A stretch of DNA of 64,000 nt from Oxytricha trifallax (Eukaryota > Ciliophora > Spirotrichea > Sporadotrichida > Oxytrichidae), in the NCBI GenBank assembly GCA_000711775.1, contig ARYC01017148.1, forward strand, positions 1 to 64,000, given 5' to 3'. The position numbers were made by a program, and so were the translations under genes. The notes beneath the pieces were generated by a model. That model had not been told where the DNA came from. It searched no databases and saw only the letters and a program-made list of their open reading frames with translations. Position 1 is the stretch's first letter; each line of letters starts with the position of its first letter. Shown here in pieces: positions 11,221-20,413 of the stretch.

Positions 11221-12627
11221 TCATTCATCATCTTCAGGTGGAACTTGCTCTGCGTTTAGATCTACTACTGGTGCTTTTGGGGCATGTAGAGGGGTGGGCT
11301 ATAACAAATGATTATAAAAATATCAAGTTAACTTACCTCTGGTTGTTCCATTTGATCTTTTGGATCTTTCTGTACTTCAGGGGGCTCAGTTGGATTAAAG
11401 CACACATCTCCTCTTTTCATTCCGTAGCCTACGTATATTGACTAAAAGTTGCCGTTTTGAGAGACAGTGGTTGACCCTGGCCATCTCAGATTCTTAATTA
11501 CATTAATAGCGTAAGATGCAGCTTCTTTTGGAGGGGTCTGAGCGAAAGGTTGGGGATCCCCGACGACTCTTGAGAGCCAAGCTGATTTATAGCCTTCAAC
11601 TGCGGTGTCTTCGCTAGCTGATCTGAATAACTCATCAAATTAGGGATCTTTTTCCTTAATTTTATCGAAAATTTCTTTTTCTTCATCTGGTAAATCGTCA
11701 TAGCCAGCTGGCACGATATGTGTTAATCTACCTGCCTTCAAAATTTGACCATGTCTGTGTTACCATGACTCTAAACTTCTTAATTCTTCAGTACCTGGAA
11801 CTTGATAGCCCTCTTAGTAAACTTCTCTTATGACATCATTATTATTTTCGTCTGCTTCCATCTTGATCATCTCCTTTGGAATATTATTAATAAAAATCGA
11901 TTCAATATGTTTGGCAATAACCATTTAAATTATATTTGTAATCAAGTCTTCTAAAGTATTGTAATTAAATAAAACTATGATTATAAATTTTTTTCTTTTG
12001 GAAGCAATTGATTGAAAAGTCATTCTAAAAATTTGATTATATTTAGCAAAGATCAAAATGTATAATGCATGTATAAAATTAATTTAAGCAATAATAACTG
12101 TTCCATGAGTAATTCTAGCAATTTAAGCTCTTAGGTAGTGTCTCTCTTTGCCTGGATATGGTGGATTTGAATCAATGATTGAATTTAAGTTTCCAGTGAA
12201 CACATGCTTGATCATTCTCGCTACTTGAATATGCTCAGGTTGTAAATCTGGTAATTGAATCCAATCCTCAAGAATATTATCGCATACCCAGTAAACATAT
12301 CTGTTCACTCCTTCCCCTCTCTTCTCTTAATCGCTGCTTTGCTTGTCTTCCTCTTGAGTATCTAATGAACCTTCAACTATCCAGTAATCCTTCTGAGTTC
12401 CATAAATTTTGCACCAGAATCTCAGCTGTGAAGCACCAGAGAGGATAGCTAATCTTTTAATGGCTTTACTCAACTTCACAGAAGTTTCTTCACCGAAAAC
12501 TATACCTGCCCACTCGAACATTCTTTATTCTTCAACTATGTTTGGAATTATGAAAGTTTTATCTCTGGTAAGCAAATCTCTCTCGTCTCTTGGGAGTTGA
12601 TCTACTATCTAAAATTTGAAAAGTTAA
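11221..12627 (-). CDS. Radial spoke head protein RSP4/6, main part
   Basis: Reading down from about 12614, the product starts IVDQLPRDERDLLTRDK and contains the RSP4/RSP6A signature stretches MFEWAGIVFGEETS, GVNRYVYWVCDN, FTGNLNSIIDSNPPYPGKER and LRWPGSTTV, ending in an acidic tail at TGA 11221. These proteins sit in the radial spoke head of cilia and help control dynein. An intron lies at 11299-11336, and AT-rich DNA at about 11940-12090 interrupts the frame (intron or IES). The N-terminal domain is missing here; it is found at 18365-18677 on the same strand. AAGTTAA at 12621-12627 is the candidate pointer, lying inside an intron. Confidence 0.85.
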
Positions 12628-13248
12628 GAAAATTATTTTAATTTTTGGAAAATATATATTTTGAATGTACAATAAAATGAAAATACGTTTCACATATTCA
12701 AAAACATCCTTATAATTATGAATAAAACTGTTTTTGTGAACATTATCTCGTGTTTGTTTTTGTGCATTTTAATAAGTAAATTTTTAACTTACATCTTGCA
12801 AGAGATTTTTGCTCTTTTAGATCCATTAAGCTCTCTAGGGATCTCTTTATTGAAACTGTATACTATTAATTTCATAATCAAATGCTGGGTCAATGATTTT
12901 CAAATGAGTTTTCAAAAATTATATCTATAACTTTATAACATTCTAATTGTTAAATTAAAAAAAGCGTTATCTGCGAATTTCATTCTATGAAAGAAGCAAA
13001 TTTCAAAAGTATAAACTCTTTGCAGTCAAATTAAATCAATTAAAGATAAATCTTAATTTGTTTATAAAAATAAAAAAACTGGTTTGTTTTGCAAAAAAAT
13101 TTTAATTTGTATAAATAATATTCAATACATAAACATAGTTTTATTTTCATTATCAATGTAAATAAAATAAGCATCAATCTTAATATATAATAATTGAAAC
13201 ATATAAATGCTAAATAATTTGCATAAACTCATAGAAATATAATTTATT

Positions 13249-13816
13249 TCAGTTTAATAAATCTTTTGATATTTCTTACTTGATCTATTATTTTTATTTT
13301 ACTTATTCTAATAACTTTTATCTTTTGTCATCCATCTCCAATTTATTAAATTTTTTACTATATATGATTTTAAAAATCTTAAAAAAACACAATGAATCTA
13401 TCTTATAAAATTTTAATTTGTTCTTATAGTGAGTCATAGTCATATATAAGATAATAACGATCGGAAAGTAATAAAGACCCACTCCAAATGTGATGTCCTT
13501 AAACCCTGTTGATATAAAAGTATCTTCGTACTTGTAAAATTTATCTTCTGTTCCTGTATGTTCATACTTAAAGATGTAAGTCAAAAATATAAACATAATC
13601 TATTAATGTAAAAGTCATTTTTGATTAAATTTCATCAGGATCACTCTTGTTTTGCTAAATATCTACTATATTCTTACTTATTTATGTTATCTCATAACTT
13701 TTCTGAAAAAGTTTGGACTTGGCTTCTTAATAATTGTTAGGGTAATAAATGTTTTCTAAGATTCTATTAAAAACATTGTCATCAAGTTCAGTCAACTACA
13801 CTCTCCAAGTTAACAT
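13249..13816 (-). CDS. Unrecognised protein with membrane segment
   Basis: ATG 13816 opens MLTWRVQLTELDDNVFNRIL; the frame runs through several Gln-coding TAA/TAG to TGA 13249. One strongly hydrophobic stretch, DITFGVGLYYFPIVIILYM (near 13430-13490), looks like a transmembrane helix, followed by a basic tail. A 28-base GT-AG intron at 13567-13594 keeps frame. The N-terminus could be further upstream if another MDS exists. I do not recognise the family; a membrane-anchored organelle protein is one possibility. It lies wholly within the gap that splits RSP4/6. Confidence 0.5.
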
Positions 13817-14221
13817 ATAGGCTTAATGCTATGTTTAATTATTATATATTTTAATTTAAAAAAAGATAAACTTAATAAGGAAATTCAATGTTAATTTATA
13901 AAGCTGAAAAAAGGGCATTAAATTATACAAAATTGGATTATAAATATGTAAGAGGAAAGATATTTTTTTTAATTTTTATAATTATGATGAGAAATATTTT
14001 ATACTCATTTTAATTAAAAACTTATTCAAGTATGCATGATTGTCATTTATTTATTGGAAAAGCCCAAATTAATTTTGGTAATTTTCTAATCTAGATATTT
14101 ATAATTTCCGAATAAATATGATTAAATTTAATTGGTTTCACCAGTTGATTAATAATTAGATGACTAATTTTTCTTTTATTATAGCTATCCAAAAAGTTAA
14201 TAATATTCATCTTGATTTAAT

Positions 14222-14800
14222 TAATGGCGATAATTGACAAGGTATAGGGGGACCACGCCAATAAAAACTTCGACCATTAATCATAAATGTCGTATTAAAA
14301 CTGAATGATACGCCTGTCCTTGCAACCAGGGGTTGATTGCATCAAGGATAGGGTAGGAGTTAAGAGACAGACCGCTTGGATATCAGATTGGACTCTATTT
14401 GCTGAGTAAAAGTAAGGAAAAATCAACCATACATATAAATCTCAGCAGAGAATCATCTCGGGGTTTCCTACCCTTGGCAAGCCATACAACAAGTCTTTTC
14501 TAAGAAGGGGGTTTTACCTGAACTATAAGCACTCATTGGAAAAGTTAGTCATGAGAGTGAAACAGGAAGAAAGGCGAAGTAGCGAAATACCACATGAGAC
14601 CTCCCCAAAGCAATCGGTGAACGAGCACGGTGCGGAAGCTATTCTGTCCAGTATATGGGTTTCTCTGCTACTGGCCCTTGGATGGATTGAGTTCGATGCC
14701 CAAAAATCAAAGCTTGAAAATATCTTGTCTATCTTTCTGGCTGGCTTAAGCCCCAGTATTAATTTCCATACAGCATTATATAATAATAATGGCGATAATT
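14222..14800 (+). mobile_element. SINE/LINE-like insertion with 14-bp target duplication
   Basis: TAATGGCGATAATT occurs at 14222-14235 and again at 14787-14800. The 551 bp between them have much higher GC than the flanks and end in an A/T repeat (ATAATAA). Perfect flanking direct repeats of this length and an A/T-rich 3' end are typical of target-primed retroposition. A diverged reverse-strand copy is present at about 41880-42345, sharing the order of several phrases such as GATACNCCTGTC and AAGAAGGGGTTTTACCT (with single-base differences). An open frame of 93 codons (14536-14817) runs past the insertion end and is probably not a gene. Confidence 0.65.
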
Positions 14801-14879
14801 TTCTTATTTATTATTAAATTTATGGAACTTATTATTATTATATTATAATTTATGAATAAAATTTAATAGAGATAATCTT

Positions 14880-15500
14880 ACTCTACTCCTCTGCGATTAT
14901 TAGATTATGGTTCTTAATTTAATATAAGGTTATATTTACCACCAATGGCTAAATCATATAGAATAATTTAACACAATTGTATATTATCATATGTGGGGAA
15001 ATCTTTATAGCATATTTCAGGAACAACACATTCACACTTAAATTGAAAAGATTAAGTAAATAGTATTTAAAGAAAAATATAGAATTATTGTATATTTACT
15101 TATAGAAATTATACTTTATATAAAGATGAATTTCCTTATAATTGAACATCTTTCAAAGCGTCAAAAAGCTTGTCACTGACTTTATAATGACAAACTGCAC
15201 GATTTGCATTTAATTCCAATTTACTACCATTTTATAGTTACAAGTTAAAATCACTTGGAGTCAGATATTTTGGTAAAGTGAATGATTTATCGAATTCTAT
15301 GGAGAATTTAAATCCACTGTGGCATAAATAAATCTATAGAAAAAATATAATAAACTCAAGATTTATTTATAAATAAATTTAGTTTATTCTTAGTATTCTT
15401 GTTAAAGGTTATAGTAAAGAATCTTATCTTTTCTGTTTGAATCTATGTTTAAATCTATTTCATCAGATCTTGAAGATAACTTTTCATTTCCTTCATATGT
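14880..15500 (-). CDS. Unrecognised protein, fragmented MDSs
   Basis: Three blocks on this strand look coding under the ciliate code. They are 15400-15500 (contains SSRSDEIDLNIDSNRKD), 15110-15330 (contains CHSGFKFSIEFDKSFTLPKY and ANRAVCHYKVSDKLFDAL) and about 14930-15050 (contains CECVVPEICYKDFPTYD). The stretches between are AT-rich and are probably IESs or introns. Cysteine spacing in the last block hints at a secreted or surface protein, but I do not recognise it. No clear start or TGA end could be fixed. Confidence 0.4.
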
Positions 15501-15537
15501 AAAAATCTTTTAGATATTACTATTTTGCCCCAAAACC

Positions 15538-15549
15538 CCTTCGTTTTAT
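15538..15549 (+). repeat. C4A4C4 telomere-like tract
   Basis: CCCCAAAACCCC followed by TTCGTTTTATAAATCAG. The first 12 bases and the following TT match a TBE terminus, the rest does not. It lies in non-coding DNA beside the fragmented gene to its left. Confidence 0.4.
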
Positions 15550-15682
15550 AAATCAGTGTCAAGAGTCTGGTCCAAGAAACTTTATTGATTTTTAGGGAAG
15601 TATTTAGGGTTTTAAATTTGAATACCAGCTCTGATGTTCTCTAATAATTTAACAATGGGTATTTTAAGGTTTTATAAGTGAT

Positions 15683-15844
15683 ATGTTTGCAGTTGAGTGC
15701 CTTTACTCTGAAATCTACCGCCCTAAAATTTACATAAAAATAAAAGATACTATGATAAATTACCCTAAGAGAGTCAAAATTCTTGCAAAGTGCCAGAAAT
15801 ATGATAAATACTAGGAGTAGAAAATAGTGATGAAAGAATTTTGA
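15683..15844 (+). CDS. Possible short ORF or MDS
   Basis: ATG 15683 opens MFAVECLYSEIYRPKIYIK and runs 53 codons to TGA 15842 with two Gln-coding TAGs. Composition is protein-like, but there is no recognisable domain. It might be a stray MDS of a larger gene or a chance frame. Confidence 0.25.
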
Positions 15845-16098
15845 CAGGACAAAATTTTACACGTGTCTCTTTATACACATCAATCTAATAAATCTTTTGA
15901 TAAATTTTAATTAATAATTATAATCTTCATTATCTGATTAAATTTAATGACTATTGCATTTGATTTATTGAAATTTGAAGTATTCCCAAAAATATAATTA
16001 CATTTCTACATAAAAAAAGTAATATTTTCTCAATAAAAATGACACATGTATTCACAATGAATATTCGTAATTACTACTTAGCATTTTTAAATTCTTTA

Positions 16099-16905
16099 TC
16101 AATCCTTCTTGTCATACTTAAGTGTACCTACTATTCTATATTTCTAACAAAAAGTGAAATAGTAACCATGAATATTTTGTTCTTAATTTACGTTAAGTCT
16201 CATATCTGGGTGGAAGTCCATATCTAAATATTTCTCATCAGTTGATTAATAAGCTGCTGCCATTGTCATGTCTCTTCCTGCGAATTTCTCATATTAAGTA
16301 GTTTAAATGATATATTTAATGCTTTGAAATATATAATATAATAGAAACATTAAATTCAGTAATAGTCACCACCTTTTTAGTAAAATGGGGATTCTGTGAC
16401 ATCAAAAATAAGTTCGTTGCAAGCTATGTAAATTTTGCCATCAGGACCATTTTAAACCTTATCTAAAGATATAATATTTTCCTAGTAATAATTATCGATT
16501 TCATAATGAAATCTATGAATTAATGGCAATAATTCAAAACAAAATCACATTGTTTATTATAAATATTTTTGTGTTTTTATTTCCATCATATTTTCTCAAT
16601 TATTCTTTAGTAAACAATATTTTCCTTGGATCTGCTTCTTCTCTCTTAGTGGCATTCTAAAATTTATTATATAATATAAATTTTTACTTCAATAAAAGTA
16701 ATTTTTTGACCAAAATAATTATTCATAATTCTTCTTTCCATCTTTATTAATAATCCAAAAGAGTATAATGAAGATGCCAAAGCCAATCAGATAGAAAATA
16801 GGATCAAATTCGTTTCTCTCCAGTTGATAGGCGTCATTCATGGCATTGAACTTTTGATCTGGAGTAGCATCATCAGGACTTATGAATTGTGGTTTTATTT
16901 AATTA
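16099..16905 (-). CDS. MAPR/Dap1-like cytochrome-b5-type protein
   Basis: Going down the minus strand, the product has a single membrane anchor (FYLIGFGIFIILFWIINK, near 16780), then ILFTKEQLRKYDG, GKIYIACNELIFDVTESPFY, YEKFAGRDMTMAAAY and a C-terminal tail ending at TGA 16099. The b5-like fold with [YF]-x-FAGRD is diagnostic of membrane-associated progesterone receptor/Dap1 proteins, which bind haem and act on cytochrome P450s at the ER. The coding blocks are separated by AT-rich inserts at about 16690-16720, 16500-16600 and 16300-16370. These are too long for most introns here and are probably IESs. The start codon is not fixed; the gene begins close to a C4A4 tract at 16906. Confidence 0.75.
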
Positions 16906-16919
16906 AACCCCAAAACCCC
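16906..16919 (+). repeat. C4A4-like tract beside MAPR gene
   Basis: AAACCCCAAAACCCC followed by poly-T. It sits at the 5' side of the minus-strand MAPR gene. Its orientation is wrong for a telomere-addition remnant of that gene, so it is more likely a TBE-end relic or chance. Confidence 0.35.
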
Positions 16920-17133
16920 TTTTTAATAATATTATATTATAATATTTTTGGTTGCTAATTGGCTTCCATGATTTTACAATTTGATAAGTTTAATATGATA
17001 AAATAGTAATATAAAATTAATATTTAAATAATATATTAAAGATAGAAATGTTATATAATCATAAGACTATTATAATCATTTATAAATTTAAGAAGTATAA
17101 ACTTATATAGTTTAAAAACAAATATTTAAAAAC

Positions 17134-17658
17134 ATGATGAGTGAAGGGAAAAAGCAGGCTTCATCTAATGGGCCAAGTATGGGAATGTTTCCAGGTTAGC
17201 CAGGGAGTGCCATGAAACCATAAATCGGTGGAGTTCAAAGAAGAAAAACTAACATTGATTTTAGCAAACTCAGTTGGGGAACTCTCAGAAAGTATTGCAA
17301 TATTAGTTTAGGAGAGTTTTATCTTTATCTTTATAGTGTAAATAATTAGCAAATGACAATTAAAAATCTTAATTTGTATGTCATTTTCTATGACAGTCAT
17401 AATTTAATTATTATATATCAATATGAGTACTACTTCAGAGCAAAGGTTGATGAGAGTCTGCCAGATAAATAATAACACGAACGAGAAGTAGTTGAATAAG
17501 CAGTGTAGAAGCACTTCGAAGATATGAAGCTAGATCACGATAAACTCATCTACAAGTTCCTTAAGATCAAGAAAGACGAGAAAAACGACTAATTGTATAA
17601 TCTGAGAAAGTCGTAGAGAAGCAGAGCTAGCAATGCACTGGGAGGAGAAGGTTATTGA
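17134..17658 (+). CDS. SAP30-like Sin3-binding protein
   Basis: ATG 17134 (MMSEGKKQASSNGPS) leads into VQRRKTNIDFSKLSWGTLRKY and, after an IES, YYFRAKVDESLPDKQQHE, AVQKHFEDMKLDHDKLIYKF and a basic end at TGA 17656. The order of a DFSKL..TLRKY helix, then a helix-rich segment with xxKHFxxMxLD, resembles the SAP30 C-terminal Sin3-binding domain of histone deacetylase complexes. The match is by pattern memory only. The interruption at 17318-17428 has the pointer GAGT on both sides; removing it restores the frame exactly (GE|YYF). Confidence 0.55.
17318..17428 (+). other. IES in SAP30-like gene, pointer GAGT
   Basis: GAGT at 17314-17317 is repeated at 17425-17428. Precise removal of 111 bp, leaving one GAGT, joins two halves of the SAP30-like frame. 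The DNA removed is AT-rich and contains stops or frame changes. Confidence 0.7.
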
Positions 17659-17911
17659 GAGTTGTAAAATATTATGACTATATGAAAGCCATAAATATGA
17701 TAAATATGCAAATTATTGTGCGGTTGGATTAAAGAATAAGTAAAGCAAATTATACACTTAAAAGATTTGTATACTGTAGCTTATTAGTTTATTTCTTGGA
17801 ATAGAAAATTATGCTGGATGATAATAATATTAATTGTTCAATAAAATATTGATTTTTGACATCTTTGATTTCATCAATTCTTATAAAAATTGATATGCAT
17901 TCTTTTAAGGT

Positions 17912-18341
17912 CTTCCAAAATGAACACAAGAGTATGTTTATTCAATATAACAAAGAAATCCTGAGCAGAAGCATCTACCACCTTCAAAATCCAGAACAAT
18001 CAACTATACCAACACAGCAATAAGCTTTGTAGACAGCTCATTAGTAATCTGCCAACAACCACTAGGAGGAAGTAAAAGAAAACTAATTCTAAAACCCAAG
18101 TAAAATCGACTATATTAATGACGAAAGCCAGCAAGATCCAGCTGTTGAACTTATCAAACCTAGCACCACTCCTAAGGCATTTTAGTCAAAGCTGAAGCCA
18201 CCTAGTGTATTAAAGACTCCACTAAATAAAAATGAAGTTAAAGGTAACGACAGTGAAAGTGATGTAGAAGCAGGCAATGATGCAAATGAAGACGAGGAAA
18301 AACTCGATTTGCCCATGATCTTCGATGAAGAGTCAGAATGA
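17912..18341 (+). CDS. Scrambled gene of unknown function, C-terminal MDS
   Basis: The frame opens in the pointer CTTCCAAAATGAACA (17912-17926) and reads NEHKSMFIQYNKEILSRSIY, a Gln/Asn-rich middle, and an acidic C-terminus (DLPMIFDEESE) to TGA 18339. The first part of the protein is on the opposite strand at 19884-20275, which ends in the same 15 bases. About 240 residues in total. I do not recognise the family; the N-terminal part is helical and the C-terminal third is acidic and probably disordered. Confidence 0.6.
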
Positions 18342-18364
18342 ATAAAACTGATTCCTTCTACTTT

Positions 18365-18677
18365 AAGTTAATTAATTTCTTTATTTCAAAACAAGTTCAC
18401 CATCCATATAATTCTTAAGTTATCCCTTTAGAACTTATCTAATTCTTACATCATGAAAGGGACTAAGTCTACAACTATCGATTTTCAAATGAGTTTGCTT
18501 AATAAGATGAGAAATCTCCTCGAATTTGTGGAAAGCATCCTCTTAATGATGTAGCATTATTCTATTGAAGACCTCAGTCAAGTGTTGATACAAGTCCAAG
18601 TTGATATTGTTACCCATGTCCTTGACTTCCTTCAATTGGGCTTTGATGCGCTCTAAGGTATCTAGACTCACACTCAT
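18365..18677 (-). CDS. Radial spoke head protein RSP4/6, N-terminal MDS
   Basis: From ATG 18677 the product begins MSVSLDTLERIKAQLK and contains LDLYQHLTEVFNRIM and HKFEEISHLIKQTHLKID, the helical N-terminal domain of RSP4/6 proteins. It ends in NYMDGEL, where an intron donor GTTTTG follows in phase 0. The segment ends with the heptamer AAGTTAA (18365-18371), also found at 12621-12627 at the start of the main part. Joining at this heptamer produces a 40-base GT-AG intron and an uninterrupted frame from EL to IVDQLP. The two parts would therefore be one gene separated by about 5.7 kb that holds other genes. Confidence 0.75.
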
Positions 18678-18858
18678 ATTTTATTTCTTAAATTTATAAA
18701 TCAATTCTTACTTATTTGATTTGACATTTATTCTATAATCTTCCACATAAAATATTAAAAGCCAATTCACATATAATAATTATAACAATTCGTGATTTAA
18801 AATTGAGATATCAAATCAAATACCATCAAGCTTAAAATAGCAAAAATAATTGATAAAG

Positions 18859-19505
18859 TCATTTAATTAAGTCTTCTCTTTTAACATGCTGAAATATCTA
18901 ATGTTCAGGCGCTTACTTCCCTCTACAAACAATCGGCAGAACATATTCCTCAACCTTCCTACTCATCTTAACCATTATATTCTCGTTTTTAGTGGAAAAT
19001 GGCCTGACATCAATCGTGAAAAATCCATGTGAATTACCCATCACAGTGTCTGCCAATATTCTATCTCCGATTAAAGCAATTGGGGAATTTGATTGTTAAT
19101 TTGAAGTGCTTTTTTATTGTGATAGTGGAAGATTGAAATGCAGGTATATATCGTCTTTGACCAGAGGTTTTTTTAGTTTATGTCTTATTACTGGAATTCC
19201 AGTGATTTACTCCAAAAGCTTTGCTTCCTATATTAAAACATTAGATAATTTAACTTGATTTAAGGTTAATGGTAGTGAAATTTATCAATCAAATATTTCT
19301 ATATTGTATTTAAATGTCTTAACTTACCTAGTGATCTTTGTCATCTGTGCTTCCAACAGAATTGCTTAATATAGCCATATTTTATAAACCAAATACTTCT
19401 TTGCACTAATTATAACCATCTTATATTTGTGGATTTATATCTTTTTCATAAGCATTTGTTAATGTGTTATCTTTGTCAAAAACTACGTATTTAATGCCAT
19501 TCTAA
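18859..19505 (-). CDS. GEP4-type PGP phosphatase, main MDS (inverted)
   Basis: The minus strand reads GIKYVVFDKDNTLTNAYEKD with the HAD motif I (DKDNTLT), then SNSVGSTDDKDH, then after a 100-base intron (19228-19327) TGIPVIRHKLKKP, then IALIGDRILADTVMGN (HAD motif IV), ending at TGA 18859. This is the GEP4/mitochondrial phosphatidylglycerophosphatase family, which makes phosphatidylglycerol for cardiolipin synthesis. The segment starts in the pointer TTAGAATGGCATTAA (complement at 19491-19505). The first part of the gene lies on the opposite strand at 19607. Confidence 0.85.
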
Positions 19506-19606
19506 ATCAATCTAATAATTTTTTCATGTTTTTATGATAAAATTTTGAAGTATATTGTAGAGTAATTATTTATAAATAATAAATAAAATAAATAAATAAA
19601 AATATA

Positions 19607-19776
19607 ATGGATCACAAACTGAAAACTTCAAAGAAATTCGGATAATATTTTAACTTTGCTGGTGTCTAAGTATTTCTGAAAGCTCTACTTTTCAACAGAG
19701 AATATTTCATCCCGCATCTTGCAGTTAAAAACATTAACAATATCAATTTCAAACTTCTGCATTAGAATGGCATTAA
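19607..19776 (+). CDS. GEP4-type PGP phosphatase, first MDS
   Basis: ATG 19607 starts MDHKLKTSKKFGQYFNFAGV and continues LKALLFNREYFIPHLAVKNI, the conserved N-terminus of GEP4 proteins. It ends in TTAGAATGGCATTAA (19762-19776). The same 15 bases on the minus strand (19505-19491) begin the next MDS. Joining them gives LLHQNGIKYVVFDKDN without a break. Family N-termini normally place this FxGx..LKAL..P.L.VxxIxxL segment right before the HAD motif, so both order and frame agree. Confidence 0.85.
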
Positions 19777-19883
19777 TTTTTTATATATTCCTAGAATTAA
19801 ATTAAATTAAATAATAGAATTAGAATTTATTATTTTAATTATTGCTATAAAATTATTATAAAATTATAGTGAAGTGATTTTTA

Positions 19884-20275
19884 TGTTCATTTTGGAAGTG
19901 TTGTTAGGTGTTTGTTTGCAATTGATATTTATCCTTTCTGGGCACAAATAGTGGATCCATCATTGTAATCACTAAAAATAATAGCAATGAGTAAAAACTT
20001 ATAGAAATATTCAAAATCTTAACATTTTTAAAAGAGATTATTTTAAATATTCTACTTACCTTCATTAACTTTGGCAATTACTAGTGGATGTTCTCCTTGG
20101 AAATGCTAGATATTGTTGCGATAAGATACTAAACAACCTAATAAATCGTTACTCTAGATTAGATAAATAACTATATATACTATATAATATATTGTATTAA
20201 AATAAATAATAATATGTAGATTTATTTGGAACTTCTAATTAGAATCACGTTTTTAGTAAGCTCAAGGATTTTCAT
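19884..20275 (-). CDS. Scrambled gene of unknown function, N-terminal MDSs (inverted)
   Basis: ATG 20275 starts MKILELTKNVILIRSSKQ. After an IES (20161-20222, pointer TAGATT) the frame continues SNDLLGCLVSYRNNIQHF and EHPLVIAKVNE, then an intron, then MMDPLFVPRKDKYQLQ, ending in the pointer TGTTCATTTTGGAAG (19884-19898). Its reverse complement opens the plus-strand segment at 17912, and the join is in frame (HFQNEH|K). GEP4 and the RSP4/6 N-terminal MDS lie between the two parts. Confidence 0.6.
20161..20222 (-). other. 62-bp IES, pointer TAGATT
   Basis: TAGATT at 20155-20160 and 20217-20222 brackets AT-only sequence. Removing one copy plus the intervening DNA keeps the frame of the scrambled unknown gene (SSKQIQ|SNDL). 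Confidence 0.6.
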
Positions 20276-20413
20276 TTTTACATCATGATTGATATTTTGG
20301 TATATTCAATTTATTCATTAAATATATAAATTGTTCATTGAATAATATCTACACGATATATTATATTTTGGTACTTAAGCTGTGAGAAACTCAAAATAGT
20401 GAACAAAACACTC

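Noticed and set aside
11498..12600. Open frames on both strands over 11.5-12.6 kb taken separately
   Set aside because: All are pieces or shadows of the single RSP4/6 gene, split only because TAA and TAG encode Gln.
14536..14817. 93-codon open frame inside the SINE-like insertion
   Set aside because: It runs past the insertion boundary into the target duplication and is not conserved in the second copy, so it is probably a chance frame.
16906..16919. C4A4 tract as a telomere-addition site of the MAPR gene
   Set aside because: For a minus-strand gene ending here the plus strand should read G4T4, not C4A4; the orientation does not fit.
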